32,399 nt of DNA from assembly GCF_900100655.1 (NCBI RefSeq), contig NZ_FNCE01000017.1:1-32399 (forward strand), written 5' to 3'. Origin of the DNA: Limimonas halophila. GTDB lineage: Bacteria > Pseudomonadota > Alphaproteobacteria > Kiloniellales > Rhodovibrionaceae. Within the stretch, counting starts at the first letter, position 1. Each line of letters begins with the position of its first letter. Below are positions 1-6,686 of this stretch, in pieces. Below the pieces are notes generated by a model. That model was not told the origin of the DNA. It was given only the letters and a program-made list of their open reading frames with translations, and did not search any database. Both the position numbers and the translations under genes were made by a program.

Positions 1-94
1 TTTAGAGCAGATCGCCGTAAAGTGGAATCAGCTCTTTCGGACGCCCACTCCGCCGTGGCCGTCCCGGCGTGATTCTGCTTGCTCGTGCGTGGAC

Positions 95-159
95 AGCCGC
101 AAGGCTCGCGCGCCGCAGGCGCGGAAGCGGCCGACAGGCCGGTGAGCGCCGTAGGCGCT
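95..159. repeat. Run of four short hairpins
   Basis: Four perfect inverted repeats follow each other with 2-4 nt spacers: 95-106 (4-bp stem, GCAA loop), 109-123 (CGCGCC/GGCGCG, loop GCA), 128-141 (CGGCC/GGCCG, loop GACA) and 145-159 (AGCGCC/GGCGCT, loop GTA). No convincing gene covers it. It may be a REP-like intergenic repeat, a structured RNA, or the 3' end of a transcript from outside the window. The stems are visible in the sequence; the role is unknown. Confidence 0.5.
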
Positions 160-240
160 GAAACTGCTCGCACAGGAAAGACAGGAACCTAGCGTGAGGT
201 TTCCGGCCTTCTCGGCAGACACGATTTCACGCACGACGTT

Positions 241-588
241 TTAGTCGGTCTTCGCAGCCTCGGCGAGGGCGGCCGCACAGGAGACGGCGATGGTGCGGCG
301 GTGCTTTTCCGTGACGTTGTCCACCCAGCCGGCTTCAACCACGAAGTTGTCCTGGTTCCAGCTACGTTCCTCCAACATGCGCTGAATCTTTTCGGGCTCT
401 TTCTGGGCCTCGGCGACGCAGAGCGGCGTGAAGATCTCGGTGATCGCCGTTTTGGCGCTGGCGCGTTCCATCTTGGTCGCTGTGCCGGCGGTGACCCAGC
501 CGCCCCAGATAAAGCCGATGGCAATGGCCGCGATCGCCCCGCCGACGGCGCCGAATATGGCGGGTTTCGCCCAGTCAGGCGTTTTCAT
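241..588 (-). CDS. Small membrane-anchored hypothetical protein
   Basis: A 115-residue protein of unknown function. The start ATG at 588 is preceded by a GGAGAAACCGAG Shine-Dalgarno stretch, so longer in-frame extensions upstream were discarded. Residues about 9-34 form one glycine/alanine/isoleucine-rich membrane segment with a GGWVTxGTA border. The remainder is a soluble tail with two cysteines (about 57 and 104) and a C-terminal AVSCAAALAEAAKTD helix. The layout resembles small alphaproteobacterial proteins annotated only as hypothetical, with a single N-terminal anchor and a periplasmic Cys pair. A 6-bp hairpin (609-623) lies just upstream of the gene. It is transcribed in the same direction as the secretion operon but separated from it by 229 bp, so it is probably independent. 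Confidence 0.75.
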   Translation of the reverse strand: MKTPDWAKPAIFGAVGGAIAAIAIGFIWGGWVTAGTATKMERASAKTAITEIFTPLCVAEAQKEPEKIQRMLEERSWNQDNFVVEAGWVDNVTEKHRRTIAVSCAAALAEAAKTD

Positions 589-817
589 CTCGGTTTCTCC
601 GCTGTGTTCGGATTTCCAATCCGGCCCGCGTGCCACGCCATCGGTTCGTGAAGAGAACCACGATGGAAGAGCGGAACCCACGTGCGCGAGAAAGGAAAGC
701 AAATTCAGGTTGATGGTCCGCCCCGCGCGGTGCAACGGCGCAAAGGAGTAACGGCCGCGTACCCGCGGAGCATCGTCGCCGCACGCGGACTCCGAACGTC
801 GGTACGAAGGAGCGCTG

Positions 818-1651
818 CTACTCCCCGCCGCCCATGTCGCGGTACTTGTCGACGCGGTCGCTGACGCCGCTCTGGTTGCGGGCCCGCGCGGGCTTGCCCG
901 ATTCGGAGCTGCGCTTGGCGCGCGGGGTGACGGGTTCCGCGCCGGAGTCCTCGCCCGCCGGGATGCCGCCGGGAAGCTGCTCGTCGGCCAGGAAACCCGG
1001 CGTGTTGTCCAGCGTGTTGACGGGGGTGATGCGGTCGGCCGGCTGCTCCGGCGTGGGCCCCCCGGCGGCGCTCGCCTTCTGCGTCGGCTCGGCGTCATCG
1101 GCCGACACCGTCGCGGCGAAGGGCAGCGTCAGGCGCGTCTCCGTGCCGTCGCGGCGGAAGGTGGCCGCCTGCGCCGTGACCCGGATCAGCCGCCAGCCCG
1201 CAACGCGCTCGCCCGGCGCGAGCTGGTGCTTCGTGCCGCCGTCGCCCGTGACCACGATGGCGCGCTGATTCGAACCGGCGAGCACCACGCCCGCGAGCGT
1301 GGCGTTCAGGGTGGGCGCGGTCTCCGCCGATGGATCGTCCGGGCCGCTGTCGGCGTCCGTGTCGGCCTCGGCCTGCTTGGCCGCGTCCTCGTCGGTGTCG
1401 CGCGGCGGCGGCTGGCGCTCCGGAGAGAAGAGGTTGCGGCGCACGATAACGCTGAAGCGCGCCGAGCGCGGCGGCTCGAATCGCGGCAGCTCCGGATCGG
1501 GCACGCTGATGGCGACGTCCGCCGGTGTGTGCGGGCCCAGGGACGCGCCCGCCGGCGTTTCCAGGGTCGCCTGCACGCGGTGCCCCAGGGCGGCGGCCAG
1601 CACGCCCATCGCCAGCACGGGCACCACCGCCGGCCAGCGCCGCCGCCTCAT
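818..1651 (-). CDS. Type II secretion inner-membrane protein, GspC/GspN-like
   Basis: A 277-residue bitopic protein ending the secretion operon. Residues about 7-25 are the membrane anchor. A Pro-rich linker leads to FSVIVRRNLFSPER (about 66-79), the phrase typical of GspC/PilP homology regions. After an acidic linker there is a small beta domain, LAGVVLAGSNQRAIVV (about 118-133), followed by LAPGERVAGWRLIRV. In GspC this part touches the secretin and links it to the inner-membrane platform. The C-terminal PDZ domain of classical GspC is absent and is replaced by a low-complexity Pro/Glu/Arg tail, so it matches the short alphaproteobacterial 'GspN' type better. The ATG overlaps the gspM stop (ATGA), implying translational coupling. 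Family assignment is good; the choice between C and N is uncertain. Confidence 0.72.
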   Translation of the reverse strand: MRRRRWPAVVPVLAMGVLAAALGHRVQATLETPAGASLGPHTPADVAISVPDPELPRFEPPRSARFSVIVRRNLFSPERQPPPRDTDEDAAKQAEADTDADSGPDDPSAETAPTLNATLAGVVLAGSNQRAIVVTGDGGTKHQLAPGERVAGWRLIRVTAQAATFRRDGTETRLTLPFAATVSADDAEPTQKASAAGGPTPEQPADRITPVNTLDNTPGFLADEQLPGGIPAGEDSGAEPVTPRAKRSSESGKPARARNQSGVSDRVDKYRDMGGGE

Positions 1652-2226
1652 GAGGTGCCTCCCAGCCGGAAACCGGCCACCGTCAGCGCCACCAGCAGCT
1701 TGGGCTGCATCTTCGGGCGGCCCTCGTCCGTCTGGCGCAGCGAGCCGCTGACCCGCAGGTTGCGCACGAACAGGAGCGGGCGCTGCGTTTCCACGCGTTC
1801 CAGGATCTCGGCCAGCCCGCGCACCGTGGCCGAAATCTTCAGCCGCATGCCGATGCGGGTGAGGCCGTCGCGCGCCTGCGGCGACAGGCTCTGCACCGAC
1901 TGCGTGTTGCCGCCGGCCTCGTTCACCATGCTCTTGAGGTGCTGCTGCAGGTTGGCGGCGGCAAGGGAGTCGCTCTCCCCGCGCACGAAAAGGTCGCTGT
2001 CCGCCTGCGCCTTTTGCAGGCGGTCGACGGCCGCGCGCATGGCCTCGCCGTGCTCGGCGACGGCGCGGTAGCGGGCCAGCATCTCGCGCGCGTCCGCCAG
2101 CTCCGCGCGGGCCTGCTGGTAGCTGTTCACCGCCGGAAGCACGGCGCCCAGCGCCAGCCCCGCCACAAGCAGCACGAGGACGGCCACCGCCGCCGCGCGG
2201 TTCGCCCAGGCCGGCAGGCGGTTCAC
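1648..2226 (-). CDS. Type II secretion platform protein GspM
   Basis: A 192-residue bitopic protein. It starts with a GTG at 2226 that overlaps the gspL stop codon (GTGA); no ATG lies near this position in frame, so the GTG is preferred. Residues about 11-31 are one membrane helix, residues 35-75 a charged coiled-coil, and residues about 80-190 a ferredoxin-like periplasmic domain of the GspM/PilO class (QHLKSMVNEAGG, VRGLAEILERVE, LLFVRNLRVS). GspM pairs with GspL to anchor the GspE ATPase under the pseudopilus. The position between gspL and the gspC/N-like gene matches the usual operon order and is the main reason for naming this weakly conserved family. Confidence 0.82.
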   Translation of the reverse strand: MNRLPAWANRAAAVAVLVLLVAGLALGAVLPAVNSYQQARAELADAREMLARYRAVAEHGEAMRAAVDRLQKAQADSDLFVRGESDSLAAANLQQHLKSMVNEAGGNTQSVQSLSPQARDGLTRIGMRLKISATVRGLAEILERVETQRPLLFVRNLRVSGSLRQTDEGRPKMQPKLLVALTVAGFRLGGTS

Positions 2227-3314
2227 GAGGCACCTCCCGCCGGTCCGGCCATGTCCGCGACAATGTGGACGCGCACGCCCGCCACCCGCGAGGCCTCGGT
2301 CACCGGGGCGGCGAAGCGCACGTTGGTCAGCTGCGGCATGTTTGCGAGCTGCCCGATCAGCGTGGAGGCGTTCCGGGCGTAGCCCTTCAGCGTCACCTGC
2401 TGGCGGTCGACCTGGAGCGTCGAGAGGAAGGCGCTGTAGGGCAGGGTGCGCGTCAGCTCCGCGACCAGCTCGGTCACCATCGGCTGCTGCTGCTTGCGCG
2501 TGACCAGATCGCTGGCGCGGGCGCGCAGCGTTTCCGCCCGGGATCGCAGAGCCTGCACCGTCTCCGCCTGGCGTTTGACCGTTTCCAACTTGCGCTCGGT
2601 GCGCGCCAGCTCGGTCTGGAGCTGGTGAATGGGCAGGTAGGCCGCCGCCGTTCCCAGCACGAGCGCGACCGCCGCCGCCAGGGCCGTGAGCCGCCGCGCC
2701 GGGCCGCCGCGATCCGGCCGCATCTCCGGCGGCAGCAGGTTGCCCGTGCCGCCGCCGGCGACCTCCACGCGGTCGGGCGTGAAACCAGCGGCCGTGAGCG
2801 CGGCGAGCGCCGGGTCCACGTCGGCGCGGCGCACCACCTCCAGGTCGGTGACGATCTGCTCGCCCGAGGTGTCGGGGCCGCGGTCGGCGACGGCGTAGTA
2901 GACCTCGTCCGCCGTGAACGGGGTCTGGCGGTCCATGTCGTAGCCGACCGCCTCGACCAGGTTGCCGCGCACCGCCCTGGGCAGATGCGTCGTGCGGTGC
3001 AGCGCCCGCGAGGCCGGCACACGCACGGCCAGGGCGTCGTAGCTGCCGGCGGTGCCGCGGATCATCTCGCGCAGCGCCGTCCCGGCCGTCTCGGGATCGG
3101 CGTCGGCGGGCGGCAGGCTGCCCAGCTCGCGCCGGCGCTCCCCGCGGTGCAGGCTGAGCGTCCACTCGCCGTCGCCGACGTGGAGCGCCAGCGTGCGCCG
3201 CCAGCGCGCCAGCGTCAGCCGCACGCGCGCCGGCACGAGGGCACGCAACTCCCCCGTCCACCAGCGCCAGAAGCGCCCGCTCAGCGCCAGAAGTGGCGAG
3301 TCGGCCACAGCCAT
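2223..3314 (-). CDS. Type II secretion platform protein GspL (PilM/PilN-like fusion)
   Basis: A 363-residue protein. The cytoplasmic part (about 1-205) carries the phrase LPRAVRGNLVEAVGYDMDRQ followed by TPF, typical of GspL/PilN proteins. It recruits the GspE ATPase. One membrane helix (about 209-227) follows, then a coiled-coil (about 230-280) and a PilN-type periplasmic domain with LPYSAFLSTLQVDRQQVTLKG. The ATG at 3314 has a GGGGAG ribosome site 7 nt upstream. Only 27 bp separate it from the gspJ stop, leaving no room for gspK, which normally sits here. Its stop overlaps the gspM GTG. Length is close to other GspL proteins. Confidence 0.87.
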   Translation of the reverse strand: MAVADSPLLALSGRFWRWWTGELRALVPARVRLTLARWRRTLALHVGDGEWTLSLHRGERRRELGSLPPADADPETAGTALREMIRGTAGSYDALAVRVPASRALHRTTHLPRAVRGNLVEAVGYDMDRQTPFTADEVYYAVADRGPDTSGEQIVTDLEVVRRADVDPALAALTAAGFTPDRVEVAGGGTGNLLPPEMRPDRGGPARRLTALAAAVALVLGTAAAYLPIHQLQTELARTERKLETVKRQAETVQALRSRAETLRARASDLVTRKQQQPMVTELVAELTRTLPYSAFLSTLQVDRQQVTLKGYARNASTLIGQLANMPQLTNVRFAAPVTEASRVAGVRVHIVADMAGPAGGAS

Positions 3315-3341
3315 GCCGGTTCTCCCCGGCCCATCATCCGG

Positions 3342-3977
3342 TTAACCGCCGCCGTCGCCGCCGAAGCCGCCGGCGGCGCCCGCGACGCGCACGCGAAGCG
3401 GCGGCCAGCGACCGTCCAAGCCGCCGTTCACGCGGATCTCGATGGCGCGCGGCAAGCGCGTCGTTCCCCGCCACGTCGCGTGCCATTGCAGGCGATCCCC
3501 TTCACCCCGGCGGCCATAGTACCGAAACGTGAGGCTTTCCGCATCGGTGAACAACCGGCGCGGGCGTTCGCGCGCGCCCGCGACCACCTGCGGCCCGCCG
3601 GGGCGGAACATCGCCCAGTCCAGGTCCACGCCCGGCCCGTTCGCCGCGCGGCGCAGGTCGAAGACGTAGACGCCGCCGCGGCCGAGGTGCGCGGGCCAGG
3701 AGGCGGCGAAGCGCAGCCGGTGCGGCCCGCCGCGGAAGACGGGCGTGGCCGTGTCGCCGTCGCGAAAACTCAGCGGCTTGGCCTGTTGCAGGCGGTGGCG
3801 CAGGAAGCGGCGCACGGTGACGGCGTCGTTGGCTTCGGCCAAGCGCTCGCCGCCCGCGCTCCAGGTGCGCGCGCCCAGGCTGAGCCCGCCGAACAACCCC
3901 ACCGACAGCAGCCCCAGCAGGGTTAGGGCCACCAGCAGCTCGATGAGCGTGAAGCCGTGCTGGCCGCGCCGCGTCAT
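3342..3977 (-). CDS. Type II secretion minor pseudopilin GspJ
   Basis: A 211-residue prepilin. The N terminus has the prepilin peptidase site after a short basic leader: QHG | FTLIELLVALTLLGLLS, with the Glu at mature position 5. A hydrophobic helix follows, then a globular beta domain containing LRHRLQQAKPL and LTFRYYGRRG. GspJ joins GspI and GspK at the pseudopilus tip. The name comes from order (after gspI, before gspL) and from the FxxRLxxA-type region. The ATG at 3977 overlaps the gspI stop (ATGA). The DNA encoding the cleavage site is part of a 34-bp repeat shared exactly with gspH. Confidence 0.85.
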   Translation of the reverse strand: MTRRGQHGFTLIELLVALTLLGLLSVGLFGGLSLGARTWSAGGERLAEANDAVTVRRFLRHRLQQAKPLSFRDGDTATPVFRGGPHRLRFAASWPAHLGRGGVYVFDLRRAANGPGVDLDWAMFRPGGPQVVAGARERPRRLFTDAESLTFRYYGRRGEGDRLQWHATWRGTTRLPRAIEIRVNGGLDGRWPPLRVRVAGAAGGFGGDGGG

Positions 3978-4378
3978 GGCCGTCCCCGAGGCGCGAGGCG
4001 CAGCGTGCTCAGGTGCTGGCGGCTGCCGTCCGGCCCCACGACCACGAGCTGGACGCGCATCAGCCGGGTCAGGCGCGTGCGCGCGGGCGCGCCCGTCCCG
4101 TCATAGGGTGTGACCCGCACGCGCCAGCGGCCGGCCGCGCTCTCGCCACTGTAGGTGCCGGGTTGCAGCGGGATGCCCGCGCCCACATCCGCCATGCGGC
4201 TGCGCGCGGCGGCGAGCAGATGGGCGCGGTCGCCGCTGGCCTCGACACCGCGCACGCCCGTGCCGAAGGCGCGGAAGAGCGCCGTCAGCCCCACCGCCAG
4301 GATGGTCAGCGCGACCAGGACCTCCATGAGCGTGAAGCCGTGCCGGCCCGGACCGTGCCGGTGGTCAGCCGTCCGCAA
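3974..4378 (-). CDS. Type II secretion minor pseudopilin GspI
   Basis: A 134-residue prepilin with the cleavage site RHG | FTLMEVLVALTILAVGLTAL; FTLMEVLVAL is characteristic of GspI. The globular domain contains LLAAARSRMADVG and GRWRVRVTPYDG. The start is a TTG at 4378: the frame has a TGA two codons earlier and no ATG or GTG between there and the cleavage site, so TTG is essentially forced. The gene begins inside the end of gspH (14-bp overlap) and its stop overlaps the gspJ ATG, so translation probably depends on coupling. GspI forms the core of the pseudopilus tip complex. Confidence 0.86.
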   Translation of the reverse strand: MRTADHRHGPGRHGFTLMEVLVALTILAVGLTALFRAFGTGVRGVEASGDRAHLLAAARSRMADVGAGIPLQPGTYSGESAAGRWRVRVTPYDGTGAPARTRLTRLMRVQLVVVGPDGSRQHLSTLRLAPRGRP

Positions 4379-4844
4379 TGCTCACCCGCCCCGTCATCCA
4401 GTCGACGCCGACGGTCAGCGCCTCGCCCCCGCGCGTGAGGGTGATGCGCCCGCCGAGCGCCGTGCCGTCGGGAAAGAAGCGATAGGCCACGCGCCGGCCG
4501 CCCTCCGCCACGGTGCTCACCGCCGTGACCGCGTCGACGGCGATGCCCTCGGGCAGGGCGTGCGGCGGATCGCCCGGCACGGCGTACTGGCGCGCGCGCA
4601 GGTCCAGCGTCAGCGCCGCCGGCCGGCCCGTGCGCACGGCCCGCGCCCGCGTTTCCCGCAGCGCAGCGGCGAGCGTGCGCGCCTCGGCGTCCATCTCCAC
4701 CCCGGGCAGGACGCGCTGAAGCTGCGGCGAGGCGAGCGCCGCGATCAGGCCCATGACGGCCAGCACCACCAGCAGCTCGATGAGCGTGAAGCCGTGCTGC
4801 CCGACCGGGTTCAGGAAGTGGCGCCGTCGTCGCCGCTCGACCAA
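4365..4844 (-). CDS. Type II secretion minor pseudopilin GspH
   Basis: A 159-residue prepilin: GQHG | FTLIELLVVLAVMGLIAALA, then ARTLAAALRETRARAVRTGRPAAL, which is the typical GspH pattern after the N-terminal helix, and a beta-rich end. The leader is about 18 residues with five consecutive Arg. The likely start is a TTG at 4844, 34 bp inside the end of gspG, because no in-frame ATG or GTG precedes the cleavage site. It connects the GspG shaft to the GspI/J tip in known systems. Length is normal for the family. Confidence 0.85.
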   Translation of the reverse strand: MVERRRRRHFLNPVGQHGFTLIELLVVLAVMGLIAALASPQLQRVLPGVEMDAEARTLAAALRETRARAVRTGRPAALTLDLRARQYAVPGDPPHALPEGIAVDAVTAVSTVAEGGRRVAYRFFPDGTALGGRITLTRGGEALTVGVDWMTGRVSIADG

Positions 4845-5269
4845 TTGGTCACGTCCGCATTCTCGCCCTGGCCGCCGGGTTCGCCGTCGGCGCCGTAGGA
4901 GAAGAGGTCGAAGGCGCCGTGCTCGCCGGGGCGGCGGTACTGGTAGCGATTGCCCCAGGGGTCGGTGAGCATCTCGCGCCCCTTCTTGAGGTAGGGGCCG
5001 TTCCAGCCCGACACGCCCGCGGGCTTTTCGATCAGCGCTTCCAGCCCCTGATCGCTCGTCGGATACTGCCCGACTTCCAGTTTGTAGAGGTCCAGCACCT
5101 CGCTCAGGCGCTCGATCTGGATCTCGGCGGTGTCGCGCTTGGCGCTGGAGAGGTACTGGAGCACGCGCGGTGCGGCGAAGGCCGACACCAGCCCCAGGAT
5201 CACCAGCACCACCAGCAGCTCAATGAGCGTGAAGCCGCGCTCGGTGCGTCGTTGCGTCTGCCGTGCCAT
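4811..5269 (-). CDS. Type II secretion major pseudopilin GspG
   Basis: A 152-residue major pseudopilin that builds the periplasmic piston-like filament. A basic leader is cut before the phenylalanine in ERG | FTLIELLVVLVILGLVSAFA. The C-terminal part is highly typical: LEVGQYPTSDQGLEAL, GWNGPYLKK, DPWGNRYQYRRPGEHG and FDLFSYGADGEPGG, the last including the calcium-binding loop. The ATG at 5269 is preceded by GAGG. It is the best-supported gene of the cluster. It sits behind a 146-bp gap containing two strong inverted repeats, the only large gap within the operon. This might raise or process its mRNA separately, as the filament needs many GspG copies. Confidence 0.95.
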   Translation of the reverse strand: MARQTQRRTERGFTLIELLVVLVILGLVSAFAAPRVLQYLSSAKRDTAEIQIERLSEVLDLYKLEVGQYPTSDQGLEALIEKPAGVSGWNGPYLKKGREMLTDPWGNRYQYRRPGEHGAFDLFSYGADGEPGGQGENADVTNWSSGDDGATS

Positions 5270-5302
5270 CGGATGACGTCACCTCGTCCCTGTTCGCCGG
5301 GT

Positions 5303-5355
5303 GTCGAGCGCGATGCGACAACGCCGGGAAACCGGCGAGCCCGATCGCGCTCGAC
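5303..5355. repeat. Nested inverted repeat upstream of gspG
   Basis: A perfect 12-bp inverted repeat (5303-5314 GTCGAGCGCGAT against 5344-5355) encloses a second perfect 6-bp hairpin (5322-5327/5332-5337, 4-nt loop). It lies between gspF and gspG and would fold strongly in the operon mRNA. There is no T-run after it on the minus strand, so a processing, stabilising or attenuating role is more likely than a classical terminator. A protein-binding palindrome is also possible. Confidence 0.6.
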
Positions 5356-5368
5356 GTCTTTGGTGCGC

Positions 5369-5416
5369 GGGCATGATTCAGCGCCCGGTCCGGTGCGGCC
5401 CGACCGCATCATGCCC
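5369..5416. repeat. Stem-loop at the gspF stop codon
   Basis: GGGCATGAT (5369-5377) pairs perfectly with ATCATGCCC (5408-5416). The arm at 5408-5416 abuts the gspF stop codon (5416-5418). Inside, CGGTC (5386-5390) pairs with GACCG (5402-5406). Together with the neighbouring nested repeat it makes the gspF-gspG gap highly structured, consistent with 3'-end protection of the gspEF part of the message. Confidence 0.5.
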
Positions 5417-6645
5417 TATGCGCCCGGAATCTGATACGAGCTGAGGATCGCGGAGAGGATGGCGCCCATGATGGCGGCCACCACCACGCCCAGCAGCAGC
5501 GTGACCATGGGAACCAGGAGTTGGAGCAGCCGCTGGGTGTCGCGGCGCACCTCCTGGTCGTAGATGCCGGCGACCGTGAGCAGCATGCGGTCCAGGTGGC
5601 CGCTCTGCTCGCCCGCTTCCATCAACTGCGTCGCCAGCGGGGGAAAGGCGTTCGCCGCCGCCAGCGGCTGCGCCAGCCCCTCGCCGCGCCGCAGCTGCTT
5701 GCCCGCCGAGCCGAGCAACTGCGCCAGGCGCGTGTTGCCCACGGTGTCCACCGCCATGTCGATGGCCGTCGCCGCGTCCACGCCGTTGCGCAGCAGCGTG
5801 CCCAGGGCGCGGGCGAAGCGCGCCGCCTCGATCTTGCGGATCAGGGGCGCGATCCCCGGCAGCCGCATGGCCCAGGCGTCGCGGGCCGCGCGCACGCGCG
5901 GGCTGCGCCGGGCCTGGGCGGCCAGGAGCACCGCCGCGAGCACCGCCACGGGCAGCGCCCACCAGTAGGCGCGGAAGGCCTCGGACACCGCCAGCACCGC
6001 GCGCGCCGACCAGGGCAGGGCGTCGCCCGAGTTGGCGAAGAGCGGCTTGAATTCCGGCACCACGGCCGCCAGCAGGATGACGATGGCCGCGCCCGCCGCG
6101 ATCAGCACCAGCATGGGGTAGTTGAGCGCGGAGCGGATCTCCTGGCGCAGGCTTTCGGCCTGTTCCTGTGCGTCGGCGAGGTTGGTCAGCACCTCGTGGA
6201 GTGTGCCCCCGGCCTCGCCCGCGCGCACGAGGCCGACGTAGAAGGCCGGGAAAACGCCCGGCTGGCGCTGCATGGCATCCGCCAGCCCCGCGCCGCCGCG
6301 CACCGCGTCCAGCAGCCCCTGGGCGACGTGGGCCATGCCGCCGGCCTCGCTCTGCCCGGCCACGGTGGCGAGCGCGCGGTCGATGGGGAGGCCCGCGCCC
6401 AGCAGCGTCGCCAACTCGCGCGTGAACAGCGCCAGCCCTTGCTGCGTGATGCGGCCGCGCCGCGCCCGCCGGCCCCGCGTCTTGCCGCCGCCCGCGCGGG
6501 CCGGCCCGGTGCGCTTTTCCGTGTGCACCGGCATGTAGCCCTGATCGCGCAGCGCGCGCACGAGCCCGGCGCGGTCCCCGGCCTCCATCTCGCCGCGGAC
6601 GGTTTCGCCGGCGCTGTTCACGGCGCGGTAGTGGAAACGCGGCAT
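5416..6645 (-). CDS. Type II secretion inner-membrane platform protein GspF
   Basis: A 409-residue polytopic protein of normal GspF length. It begins MPRFHYRAVNSAGETVRGEMEA, the typical GspF opening with the Y-[KR]-A-x-[ND]-x-x-G pattern. Two T2SSF domains follow (about 80-200 and 285-400). Both contain family phrases: LALFTRELATLLGAGLPIDRAL, FARALGTLLRNGVDAATAIDM, and G-E-x-G/S turns (RAGEAGGTL, EAGEQSGHLDRML). Membrane helices are seen at about 180-205, 230-250 and 380-402. GspF couples the GspE ATPase to pseudopilus assembly. It lies 41 bp downstream of gspE. The start ATG at 6645 fits the family N terminus, although its ribosome site is weak. Confidence 0.94.
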   Translation of the reverse strand: MPRFHYRAVNSAGETVRGEMEAGDRAGLVRALRDQGYMPVHTEKRTGPARAGGGKTRGRRARRGRITQQGLALFTRELATLLGAGLPIDRALATVAGQSEAGGMAHVAQGLLDAVRGGAGLADAMQRQPGVFPAFYVGLVRAGEAGGTLHEVLTNLADAQEQAESLRQEIRSALNYPMLVLIAAGAAIVILLAAVVPEFKPLFANSGDALPWSARAVLAVSEAFRAYWWALPVAVLAAVLLAAQARRSPRVRAARDAWAMRLPGIAPLIRKIEAARFARALGTLLRNGVDAATAIDMAVDTVGNTRLAQLLGSAGKQLRRGEGLAQPLAAANAFPPLATQLMEAGEQSGHLDRMLLTVAGIYDQEVRRDTQRLLQLLVPMVTLLLGVVVAAIMGAILSAILSSYQIPGA

Positions 6646-6686
6646 GGGATCGGGGAGGCTTCCATCATCGGTTCATTGGGGCAAGC

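Noticed and set aside
95-159. CRISPR array
   Set aside because: The repeats are adjacent short hairpins of different sequence with no regular spacers and no cas genes.
28-234. 68-codon minus-strand reading frame at the window start
   Set aside because: No ribosome site, Arg/Ala/Gly-rich, and it runs through the cluster of hairpins.
3315-3341. Hidden gspK between gspJ and gspL
   Set aside because: Only 27 bp are available, and no other frame in the region shows a prepilin cleavage motif.
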